NCBI GenBank assembly: GCA_009193035.1
Contig: SWDT01000048.1
Location: 1-64,000, forward strand
DNA length: 64,000 bases
Direction: 5' to 3'
Origin: Halicephalobus mephisto
Lineage: Eukaryota > Nematoda > Chromadorea > Rhabditida > Panagrolaimidae
In this document: positions 9,030 to 18,934 of the stretch, in pieces
Layout: every line of letters begins with the position of its first letter
How positions within the stretch are numbered: the first letter of the stretch is position 1
The notes under the pieces: generated by a model
What the model was told of the DNA's origin: nothing
Databases searched by the model: none
The model's input: the letters and a program-made list of their open reading frames with translations, nothing else
Made by a program: the position numbers and the translations under genes

Positions 9030-11101
9030 ATGATTTGGATCTATTTACTTTTCTCTGTTCTCCACTTTGCCACGGGATCAGCTCTCAAAGAACGAAATCT
9101 TGTTCATGATCTCCTAAAAAAGTATGATAAACGTGTAAAACCGAGTTTGAACATGACTGTCTCCAATAGGATGACTATTTATAATCTGGTCGACGTCGAT
9201 GAACTCCATGAATCTATCAAGTTGCTTCTTTGGTCGACTCAGAGTTGGCTTGATGAAGCTTTAATGTGGAAACCCGTGGATTACGGAGGTATAAAACACG
9301 TAAATTTGCCTGCTAGTGCTTTGTGGTTGCCAGATTGGCATATTTTCAACCTGATCGATTCTAGCGACTCCATGGAGATCGAGAGAATGAACGCCAGAGT
9401 CACATTTGACGGAAAAGTTCTGGTGGACTTTTATAAGGTTGGTTTAGTGTTATTTTTACTTGCATTACTGTATGAACTTAAAAATAATTTTTTACGAAAT
9501 TATCTCCAGACGAATTCCTAGGATTTTTTAAAAACTGAAGTAGCCTACGTGACAATCCCGATCTTTCGCAATCTTACGGGATTTCGTAATTATCCTCTTG
9601 TAAAGATTAAAGTTATTTTTACGAAGCTGTCCTGTACAAATTTTTGGGATTTTTGGAAATTAAAGTAGCTCACCAGACTATTCTAGTTTTTCGTGATAGT
9701 TATTTCGTAATCAACTTTTTGGTCGTATATCCTTTCTGGACATATCTGGAAACTTAAATCAGAATCATGTGGAATGCAAAAAATTTATCCATCCTCAGGA
9801 GTTAATGATTATCTATGAAGATGCCTATGGATATTCGAGAACTTATAGCTGATATTACAGTAATCCTCCAAAATGAATCCTTTCCCAAAAATTTTGATTT
9901 TTCAGTTAACCGAAGTTCGATGTAATATGAGGGTTTTGGACTTTCCGTTTGACACTCAAATTTGTCATTTTCATTTTGGATCCTGGTCCTTCTCTTCCGA
10001 CGAACTCAAATTCATCGCGGAAGAACAAAGTTTCCCTCAAGTAGATACTTCTGAATGGAGTTTTCTCGACTTTAACGTCAGTGAAACCATTCAGCATTAT
10101 TCTGGAGTCAATTATCAAGAGCTGAATTACTACCTCTCCATCAAACGAAAACCTCATTATTTTGTCATTACGATCATCGTTCCTACTTTCTTCATCGTGA
10201 TGGTTTCCCTGGTCGGATTATTCGTTCCTCATGCAGTCGGGGCAGTTAGAGAAGAAAAAGTAAAAATTAATCATTTTCGATAAGTTGTACATTTTTAGAG
10301 ACGAAATTTTACGAGTATTGTCAGAGTTAAAAAGTATATAAAGTACGGTAGCAAGATTCACAGATCCCAGTCCTGGAATCAGACTCAAATGTCAACCTTC
10401 AGAATCTAAGTTATTGGATTTTTGGGATTCTGAAGGATGGCAATTGAGTCTGATTTCAGGACTGTGATCCGTGAATCTTGTTACCGTACTTTATATACTT
10501 TTTAACTCTGACAATATTCGTAAAATTTTATCCCTGAAAATATATAACTTGTCTGGAATTATCTTTGATATTCTTCTGGTTTAGTTTTATTTGTTTTTAG
10601 GTGACTTTCGGGTTGACAACCCTATTGACCCTCACCATCATGCTCCAGATGTTGTCTACAGAAATGCCCCGTTCCAGTGAGGGCCTCCCCGTGCTTGGAT
10701 GGTACCTCGTCATAGAACTGGCCATCTCCGTCTGGGCAATGTTGTTTTCTGTCGGGATCCTCTGTTTCGACGAGTACACCGTCGGGAAAGAACCCTGGTC
10801 TTGGGTTAGACGGATCTTCGACGACAGTAACATCGATAACAGTGAAAATTATTCTTCTCAGAAGAAACCTCTGATGAATGGCGGTCATCGAGCTTCCCAA
10901 ACGCTTCAAGACTTAAGTCTTCTGGCTGCTCATTACCTCGACAAAAGAAAAGTCCACCATGACGCCAAAATCTGGCACAAGTTTTTCCTGACAGTCGACT
11001 TCGTGTCTTGTTTCGTTTTTATTTTGGGAAACACTATCTGGACACTGGTCATTTTTTCCAATCATTTGGACGAGATTTACACAGTTTTCAGTTCTGTTTG
11101 A
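9030..11101 (+). CDS. Cys-loop ligand-gated ion channel subunit, 420 aa
   Basis: Three exons: 9030-9437, 9906-10259, 10601-11101 (1263 nt, phase 0 joins). I chose the ATG at 9030 because it starts a clean signal peptide of about 16 residues. The ligand-binding domain contains the Cys-loop Cys142 to Cys156 with 13 intervening residues and Phe-Pro-Phe-Asp. M1 is about 218-240, M2 256-275, M3 285-308 and M4 390-412; the last 25 residues contain most of M4. The stretch before M2 (Glu-Glu-Lys-Val-Thr) and a Leu at 9' match cation-selective subunits. The M2-M3 loop (Ser-Thr-Glu-Met-Pro) resembles invertebrate lgc/acr relatives. There is no vicinal Cys pair. Intron 2 is almost completely occupied by a large palindrome. 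Ligand not predictable. Confidence 0.9.
9438..9905 (+). other. Intron 1 of the channel gene, repeat-derived
   Basis: Contains degenerate copies of the family that carries gaagTAGCC, cgcaATcTTaCGggATTtcGtaATt and Tcgtgata-ATTTCGtaatC, related to segments at 14090-14170, 15470-15620, 55080-55250 and 58120-58400. No coding exon seen; the flanking exons join in phase 0 and restore the Cys-loop. Confidence 0.5.
10281..10552. repeat. Large near-perfect palindrome (foldback element)
   Basis: Arms of about 120 bp pair around a centre near 10416. The left arm contains TCAGAGTTAAAAAGTATATA, AAGTACGGTA, GATTCACAGAT and AACCTTCAGAATC; the right arm contains the reverse complements with few mismatches. 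It fills most of the 341-bp intron 10260-10600. The core matches the dispersed GATTCTGAATCTGAAATCAG foldback family. Confidence 0.85.
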
Positions 11102-11164
11102 AAGTTATAAAAAATCGAATAATTTCAATCTGGAAAATAACATTACAGAAAGCAGAAATACATT

Positions 11165-11535
11165 ACTACGAAGTAAGGTTGTTATTTCTCCGGGCAAATT
11201 GAAAAATGATCAAGCTGCTTGGTCAACTTGATCGGGCAAATTACAATCCTTTTAATCTTAAGTGATAACTGGCGTTGTACCGAAAACAAATTGAGGTATG
11301 ATAAAGAAAGATCTCGAAGAGGACTTGACTCCAGTATGACATACTACAGAGAGCCCCGGGGAACTAGAATCCGTACACCCGACCCTAATCTGGTTAGTAA
11401 AAGGAGTTGTAGATGATGATGATGATGATTATGATGATGATGATGGTGATGATGATAACTGACGTTGTAATTTCGCGGGCAACTTGCCCATTTTTTCAAT
11501 TTGACCGGGCAAATTATAACCTTACTATGAAGTAA
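11165..11535. mobile_element. MITE-like element with GAT microsatellite
   Basis: The left end (TACGAAGTAAGGTTGTTATT, then CCGGGCAAATTGAAAAAT) is an imperfect inverted copy of the right end (TTTCAATTTGACCGGGCAAA, then TTATAACCTTACTATGAAG). The end repeats are about 80 bp. The interior carries a GAT/ATG trinucleotide microsatellite (about 11413-11455) and a GC-rich stretch near 11350-11390. It lies 63 bp after the channel stop codon. No transposase is present. Confidence 0.6.
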
Positions 11536-12143
11536 TCCCAAAATGGGTTTTCAGGACTTATTAGGAACTAAAAATTATTGCAAAAGTAAAAACCACTAAA
11601 TTTATACTTTTTTATTCACTTTATGCAGTAATTTAAAAATTCAAAAAAATATCAGTATTTTTTTACGAAATTTTCTCGACGGGAATTTTTAGATTTATCC
11701 TAAAATGTGGACATTTAATCAATTTCAATTCCAAATTTATCATTTTTTCCTAATCTCACTCATTTTGGGGCGAGAATTTAAAAAGTATCGTCTTTTTTAA
11801 ATTTTAATAATTCCAAAAAATATTTTTTTGAAGACAGTAGAACCCCGTCGAAATTTATAAAAGTATAGTTTACAAGACTGGTTCTGATGAAATTTGCATC
11901 AATTCAGATATCCATGGAAATGATAAAATTAAAATAGAAAAATTAGAAATTAGAAATTAGGAAAATTGAAACAGGAACTTTAGGAGAACAAGCGGACAAC
12001 TGGTGCAAGAGAACACTTTTCGTTTTTGTTGACTGGCTCGGTTTCTCTTTCCCGCCATTTTTCGCGTTTTGAAAATTCCACTCGCGCAGTTGTAATTTCT
12101 TCATTTTTAAAATTATTAATCTTTTTTTGTAATTTTTTAGAAA
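11536..12143. other. AT-rich intergenic region before INCENP gene
   Basis: Nothing coding seen. One copy of the CTCGACGGGAATTTTTAG-type dispersed motif lies near 11675. The region 12000-12060, just upstream of the next gene, is less AT-rich (CCCGCCATTTTTCGCG) and probably includes promoter sequence. TTTTTTAG at 12133-12140 is a likely trans-splice acceptor for the downstream ATG. Confidence 0.4.
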
Positions 12144-14504
12144 ATGCCAACGAAGAAGAATCAGAAGGATGTTGTCACAATCGACTTTTCAAACTTATTC
12201 GATTTGGAAATTAATGTAGCTCATCCTGTGGACAAAGCCATCGTCGACAGCGGATTGCTCAACTTGCTGAACGATGCTTTTGCGGACATTTACAGATTAA
12301 ATCAAGATATCAAGACGTTGATCAAGAGTCTGGACAAGAAAGTTGGTGATTTTAAAGAAGTTAATATATAAAAACTGAATTCTAGGTTCCGACGACTCCG
12401 AAGAAAGCTGTCGGGCAGTACCAGCGGGTTATGGACCAGATTGCGGCTTTCCAGAAGCTGAACCTCGAGGACGAAGAATCTGTTTTTATGTAAGAGTGTA
12501 TTACTCTAAAAGTATTGATGTTTATTTTCAGCGAATCTGATCCGATTGAGCCCTCACCTCCGCCGGTCGTCCGTCAGATGCCATCACGAGGAGTCAAGAA
12601 AACTCCAAGGAAGGTGGAGAAGACTACATCTCAAGATAGTGAAGATACTGTTACTGCCAGTACTCCTGGGAAACCTCCAACAACCGTCGGCACTCCTGGA
12701 AGAGCCCCGCCAACCCCTGTCAGCACCGTCAAGGCCTTCGGGAGCTCTGCCGGTTCTAGAGTCTTGAGACCACCACATGCTGCTACTGTGAAGAAAACAA
12801 ATCCAGCAGATATCGCTTTGAAGTCGAAGTTGGAACTCGAACGTGCCGAGGAACGCAGAAAGGAGATCATAAACGACAAGGTGGAACGAGCCAAGCGAGA
12901 ACGGGAGGAGAAGGAACGTAAGGTCAGACAGAAGAAACAGGAAGAGGAAGAAGCTCGAAAAAAACTCCTGGAGCAGAGACAGGCTCATGAAATAAAACTC
13001 AAGGAAATCCAAGCCCAGCAAATAGAAGAAGCCAAGGCTATGAAGGTTCTTGGATTAAAACTGGGATCAACCCCGAAAAAAACTGCTTCTTCCATCCCGA
13101 CGACACCACGGCAATTGCGTGTTCCTCCTAAAAAAGCAAAAGAACCAGGTAAGTTTCTACAGTAAAACCACCCTGGAATCCGAGTTTTTAGCTGTTCCAG
13201 TTGCAGAACCTGAAAAAGTGGAATCTCCTGCTTTGAAGCGGAAGAAGGCAAAGTCCAACGCCAAGAAGAACGATCCGGCTCCTGTTAAAGATTCCAAGAA
13301 AACTACAGTTGTCAAAGACGAGCCAACACGAGAAGTGGAGGAATCAGAAGTTTTTGTTGTTCTTACTCCTAAGGAAGCTGCAGAAGCTATGGGTCAACCA
13401 CGTAGGTCCTTCGGTTTTGATGAGAGCAGGATTCGCTCCTTTGAAAATCACGAAAGAGAAATTTCATTAGGATTGACCAGAAAAACAGGAAAAAAAGGAG
13501 AAAAATCTCCAAAACCACCGCAGATTGTGGCAGAAGCGTCTGAAGTTGTCCTGACGGATATGAAGATAAATCCTCCACCAAAACCGATGCAGAAACTTCT
13601 TGAAGACGATTCAACAGTCAATTCTGCAACATATGTGGTTAGTTCGACGGTTGTAAACGAGACGGTTTTCCCTTCGAAATCCGATGACGTCATGGAAGAG
13701 GACGACATTGAGGATTTGACCACCGATGAAAACAAACCTCCAGTTTCTAATAACAAAGCTAACCAGAGTTCCTACGATATGACGGGGGAAAAGATTTTCT
13801 TGCCGTCCACTGAAGAGAATTACGTCGTTGATGATCTTTCGTCAGGAGATGAAACTGATGATGAAAATAATCCACGAAAACAAGTACCAAAATGGGCCAA
13901 AAGTGAGTTTTTTAATTGCAAATGAGTATTGTTCCGAAATGGTCTTGAGGGGAATTTTTGGAGTTTTCCAGTCAGGACCGGAAATGTGGAATTTAGCTTT
14001 ATGTGATTTTACAGAAATGTAGTCATAGTTTGCCATTGTAGAAATAAGCATTGTTGCGAGATGGTTTTGAGGAGAATTTTTGAGAGTTTAGTAGAAATTA
14101 AAGTAGTCTGGGTTTTTGGTTTTGCGCAATTATTCGTTATTTTGAATAATTTCGTAATCAATATTTTCCTGGACTTGGGAATTTATAAAATGGGAAAAAA
14201 GGTACATAGTCCTGTAACTGCAATCATGGATTAACAATTATATGAGACTACAGGAAAAGGACCTTTCAAAAATGGATATATTAATAATTTTATTTTTCCA
14301 GAAGAAAACCTAAATCCAGCAGTCAGGGAAATGCTGAAAACGAGTACGGTAGAAGAAAGAGCAGGATACTTTGGGCCCCCTGTACAGCCGACACTAGAAA
14401 ACCTCTTTCCAGAAGCCAAGTTGAAAAGCAACAGACATAAAAATTCATCGAGCGTATGGAATTCTCCTCTGGTGAATCCGAGAACACTGATGTGGCAGCA
14501 GTAA
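12144..14504 (+). CDS. icp-1: Inner centromere protein INCENP, 610 aa
   Basis: Five exons: 12144-12341, 12386-12489, 12532-13148, 13192-13902, 14302-14504 (1833 nt). INCENP is the scaffold of the chromosomal passenger complex: its N-terminus binds Survivin/Borealin partners and its C-terminal IN-box binds and activates Aurora B. Seen here are an N-terminal helical region, a Pro/Thr/Lys-rich linker, a long Glu/Arg/Lys single-helix region at about residues 190-275, an acidic segment, and the IN-box at about 538-595. The IN-box has the conserved Trp-Ala (541-542), Gly-Pro-Pro, Leu-Glu-Asn-Leu-Phe-Pro and the Ser-Ser-Val-Trp-Asn-Ser-Pro motif, whose serines are the Aurora B phosphorylation site in other species. 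Length is close to that of nematode ICP-1. The IN-box spans the last intron, joined as Lys across phase 1. A start acceptor precedes the ATG by three bases. Confidence 0.9.
13903..14301 (+). other. Intron 4 of INCENP gene, repeat-derived
   Basis: A 399-bp intron, long for this gene. It contains two diverged copies of a segment reading GAAATGGTCTTGAGGGGAAT / GAGATGGTTTTGAGGAGAAT, related to the dispersed CGTGTCGAGA family. No exon seen. Confidence 0.5.
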
Positions 14505-14799
14505 AATTAATTTCCTACCTCTTTATTATTTTTGGATACGTGACAATTGTTTGTATTGATTGGAAACATGAAGATACTCGAAATGATTTTTGAAGATAAT
14601 TGAAAAAATGTTTAAAATAATTAGAAAAATGTTTTTAAAAATAATAGGAAAAATGTTTTTGAAGAGAGAGAACACTTGGCGGGGAACAGTTTTGATCGTT
14701 TGGCGCAGTGCCAGAGTTTGCAAAAATCGAGCGGTTTTTTCCCGCTTTATTCTTGGAAATTTTTAGTTTCTGTTCCTAGATTTTCCGGGATTGATATTC
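14505..14799 (+). other. Short intergenic spacer between INCENP and SET1 genes
   Basis: A 295-bp gap on one strand. It contains three tandem runs of AATTAGAAAAATGTTT/AATAGGAAAAATGTTT and a GGCGGGGAACAGTTTT segment related to the GGGGAACACTTTTC family. The close same-strand spacing leaves a shared transcription unit possible, but no SL2-type signal can be proved from sequence. Confidence 0.4.
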
Positions 14800-17700
14800 A
14801 TGACAGAGGGTGCTTTTGAATCAAGACCGGTACAAATGTCGGATCCTCCACCTATACACCCTAATTCTATATCTGTATCTCCGGGAATTTCTGGAGAAAA
14901 TGTTCAAATTGTCAAGTACTATTATTCGCCATCAAATCCCAGACCTATTAATCCTCCTCCTCATTTGGCTTTTGTGAGACCTGTTCAACCAGCGATGATT
15001 ATCAATGGAAGAGTACGTAGTCCGGGTACGACAGCGGTTTTTTGTAAGTTTTCATATATGAAATTTTCTTATATCCAAAGTTTAGACAGAGCAGTACCTC
15101 CTAGATCTGTTCAATTTATCCAGAGACCGATGATTTTACAGTCTCCCCCGAGATTCATCCCACAAAGACCCCCGGCAATGAGGGTGATACAGCCCGTGGG
15201 GGTTTGTCCCCCGACCATTAGGATCTCCCCGATGAAACCTACCGTTTTCCCTGTTTCTAAGAAGGAACTAAATCCCCCCAAGGAATACCCGTGAGTTTAG
15301 ATTATATATAAACCTCTAAAAACAAAAGCAACCCGTCCTCAGGGGTTGCTTGTGTTGTGATTCTTCAAATATTGGTTGATGGCTTCATATATGAAAATTA
15401 ACCCTGAAAGTGGATAGTTTTTTCATATCCCATGCAACTTCAATCCAGAAGTTCCTAGGTTATCTAGACAGCGTATAGTTGGATAATATCGATTTCGAAA
15501 TATCGCGCAAAGCCAAAATTACAAGTTGCTGTGGGCTCTGGAAACTGCTGGGAATTATGTTAGGATCATTTCGCAAAAAAGTTCATATATCGTTTTCGTA
15601 ATATATGAATAATTATGGAATTACCATCGCGCAAAATCAAATTTATCCCGTAGACTACTGTAGTTCCTAAAAACTTCCAAAAATTCGTTTTGAGATAATT
15701 TTTTAGGAAATTTATATATAATTGTAATAATATGATGTTTGTTTTACAGAGGAGACCCTAAGGCAGTTTTTGAACCGTCGTTGGACCGACCTGCTCGATT
15801 GACTCCTATAAAATGGAAAAAGTACAAAGAAGACTACAAACCTCCCGAATCGGATCTAAAAATCAAGATTATGAAGCCATGGGATTCTCATTATCAACCA
15901 GCAGCTAACAAACAACGAGCCGCAAGAACTGTGATTCCGAGAGACGAACAAGACGGAAACGGGAACATCCGTCAAGCGACTTCTTTGTCGTTGAACAGCA
16001 ACATGGGAATCGGAGGTCCTCTGATGGAAAAAAATTCCGCAAATGACTTCAAAAAGAAAAAACGATACAGAAGGAACTCGGCTTCAGAACCAAGACGAAA
16101 AAGACCAAAGTTGTCTTCGGAAAGTCAAGAGAACAGATTCCCCGATGTGAAGCAAGAATCGGAAATTCTGGATTCAGAAGAGATGAAAGAAGACGATTCA
16201 TTCAAAGAAAGGAAGTCATACAAGCGATCTAAAAGTTGGGAAAAAACATTTAAAGAAAGAACGGCGAAAGCTGAATTTTCGTTGACGATCGGCAGAAAGG
16301 GGTTTTTTCCGGAAGATCTGGCTTATATGCAGATAGCTTCAGAAATCATGCTTGAACGGGCAGAAAGTGAACAATTACGTGAAGAAGATCTGGGATTACC
16401 TCATTATAAATCCTTCACAACTCATGTGGATGTTATTCTTCGGGATTTATCCTACGATATCCCTGGTTTAGACAAAAAAACGAAAAATTATGATTTCAAA
16501 AAAACTACAGCTTATTCTTTGAAAAAATCAGCGATGAATATCCAAGTTGTGGATCAACTGAAAAAACCAAAAATATTAGAAAATGGAGATAAAATTTATT
16601 TTAATGATTTAGAGCTGGTAGATATTATTCCGAATCCTAGTGGTTGTGCGAGAACAGAACCTTACAAAAAGAAAGATTTCAGTTCGATGATAAAAATTGG
16701 TGGAAGACACTTTATGCCGTTGACGGAAGAGGTAAGAAATTTGAAATATAAATATTGCGAAAATTTTTGTTTTAAATTTTTAGTTTTCGTAAATTTGGTA
16801 TTTTTTGTCGCGTTAGATATAAATTTTTATTTTTTTATAAATTTTTAAAATGTTCAAATTTACCAAAAGTCTGAAGTTAAATTTGGATTTTTCGTACTAA
16901 AACAACATTTCTGATTTTTTTTGTTTCAAAAAGTTATTTCACCCAAAATGATACTTGGACTTGGGATCTGGATTTTTGGGATGAAAACAAGATGTGGAAA
17001 TCTTACCACGAAAAAACCAAAATTTGAAATTTTTACTGTCAACTTTGATAAAACAAATTTTTTGATTTTCGAATTTAATTTAGTTTTAGTTTGAGTTTTT
17101 GATCGATTTTGCCCAAGTTGATAATCAAAATTCGAAGTAGAAATTTGAATTTTCTTGCTAAGACACCATAAAAGTTATTTCACCCAAAATGATACTTGGA
17201 CTTGGGATGAAAACAAGATATGCAAATCTTGCTACGAAAAAATCAAAATTTAACTTGAAATTTTTACCGTCAACTTTGATAGAAACAGCACAAGTGTAGA
17301 GAACGAATTCAAAAATATTTTACATAATTTTTTGTGAATATGGAATTTTAAATCTATATTTTCGAAAATTAATTCCTAAGCATTTTTTGAAGATGAATTT
17401 TGAAATCACCTTTTTACAAACGAAACTTTAAAACGGTTTAAAATTAATCCTATGAGATCTTAAAAGACAATTGAAAATTGTTTGAAATTGTTTGAAAATT
17501 TTTGATTTTGTGCGACATAGGAATAAAAGTATAAAAGTAAAAGTAAAAGATTCTAACTTCTGAGGACCTTCGTGAATGGACCTCTAAAGCATTCCAAGAA
17601 CGGATTCTTGAATCCTCATTTTGCAAATGAACCCCTTATATCTTTTCCATTTAAGTGAGTCTTTGGATTTTCCTTGAAGATGATCCTCTATATCCTTTTC

Positions 17701-18766
17701 GTGCGATTGATTTTTTCTTTATTCATTGCTTATTCAATTAGAATAAACAATAAATTTTTTAAACATTTTTAATTATGTGGTTTTTTGGTTTTTAATACAT
17801 AATTGAAATTTAAAAAAATTAGAAAATTGAAATATGTAAATTTACAGGATGAAAGACACGTCAAAACGGCTTCTGAAAGGCAAAAACAAGAACGGATGAG
17901 GACGAGACATATTTTGACGCAGTTACAGAATGAAGCTCCTGAGTTGGCCAAGTTGGACATCTTCAGACCTCCTGTAGTTCCGGTAAGAATTTTAGGTTTT
18001 GCGACATTTCTGTCCTTGACATTTGTGGTCCAATTTTAAAATTAGACTAAAAAAATACTTAAATACAGTAATAAAATTCATAGATTCTGAATCTAAAATC
18101 AGAATCAATAGTCAACTTTCAGAATCCAGGATTCTGAAGGCTAATTTTGGAATTTAAGGATTTCTGAAATTTCGGAATTGTATTTAAAAAGTAAAATTTA
18201 CCTAAAATTACGTTTGAAATACTAACGGATATAAAATTATTTAAAATTGTTTTTGTTTTTTGAGTTATAGAAATTGGAACATGTTTGGGACAGAAATTTC
18301 ACATGAAGGTGAATTTTAAAAAATTAATTTTTAGCATGGATTGAAAATGGTAAAATGTGCAAGATCGCCGATTCACGGAATAGGACTCTACGCTTTGGAG
18401 GATATTGAACCAGAACAGGCGATTATTGAATATCTTGGAGAAAAAATAAGACATGCTGTGGCGGATTCGAGAGAAAAAAAATACGAAAAACAAGGAATTG
18501 GAAGTTCGTACATGTTCAAATTAGACGAAAATTGGGTTATTGATGCGACGAAAATGGGGAACATGGCGAGGTTTATTAATCATTGTTGTACTCCTAATTG
18601 TTGTGCCAGAGTTGAAAGCAGAAAAGGTACAAAAAGAATAATGATATACAGTAAGACATTTATTGCCAAAGGCGAGGAATTGACATACGATTACAAATTT
18701 CCACTAGAAGAAACGAAAATTCACTGTCATTGTGGTTCTTTGAATTGTCGCAAGTATTTGAATTAA
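14800..18766 (+). CDS. set-2: SET1-family histone H3K4 methyltransferase, 665 aa
   Basis: Five exons: 14800-15043, 15086-15290, 15750-16731, 17848-17982, 18335-18766 (1998 nt). This is the catalytic subunit of a COMPASS complex that methylates histone H3 lysine 4. The N-terminal third is Pro-rich, then basic with nuclear-localisation-like Lys/Arg clusters. Near the end of exon 3 comes the N-SET motif Gly-Cys-Ala-Arg-Thr-Glu, continuing in exon 4 with Ser-Glu-Arg-Gln. The SET domain spans 523-650 with Gly-Ile-Gly-Leu-Tyr (537-541), Arg-Phe-Ile-Asn-His-Cys (601-606) and Tyr-Asp-Tyr-Lys-Phe-Pro (640-645). The post-SET cysteines are 653, 655 and 660, and the protein ends Tyr-Leu-Asn. The N-SET motif distinguishes SET1 from MLL. 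No RRM domain is visible, as in a short isoform. The 42-nt first intron is a multiple of three and open, so retention is possible. Confidence 0.9.
16925..17290. repeat. Dispersed repeat copy in SET1 intron 3
   Basis: Two partial tandem sub-copies (about 16930-17020 and 17170-17280) carry AGTTATTTCACCCAAAATGA, TACTTGGACTTGGGAT and CCACGAAAAAACCAAAATTT. The whole segment matches, in reverse orientation, 33330-33740. Confidence 0.8.
18060..18190. repeat. Foldback repeat in SET1 intron 4
   Basis: AATACAGTAATAAAATTCAT followed by GATTCTGAATCTAAAATC pairs imperfectly with GGATTCTGAAGG ... CGGAATTGTATT. Same family as the palindrome at 10281-10552. Confidence 0.55.
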
Positions 18767-18934
18767 TTATTTTTTGTTTGTTTTTTTTGTTTTTTAAGCT
18801 TTACCTGTTATATGGTAGAAGTTGGGACGCAAATGTAAAAAATTTTTGCGATTATTTTTGTAATTAAAAATTTTAATCGAAATATATTTTGTTTAAAATT
18901 ACAATATATAAGAAAATTTGAAATTGAAGCAGGA

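Noticed and set aside
11219..11541. Open frames with Arg/Pro- and His-rich translations
   Set aside because: They fall inside the inverted-repeat element and translate the GAT microsatellite; not genes.
17545..17615. Open segment with Glu-Asp-Leu-Arg-Glu-Trp in SET1 intron 3
   Set aside because: The flanking exons align to the family without a gap, and no acceptor or donor fits; probably chance or repeat-derived.
18267..18303. Possible extra exon (AAATTGGAACATG...) in the last SET1 intron
   Set aside because: It contains an in-frame TGA, and exons 4 and 5 already join in phase with the spacing expected between N-SET and SET.
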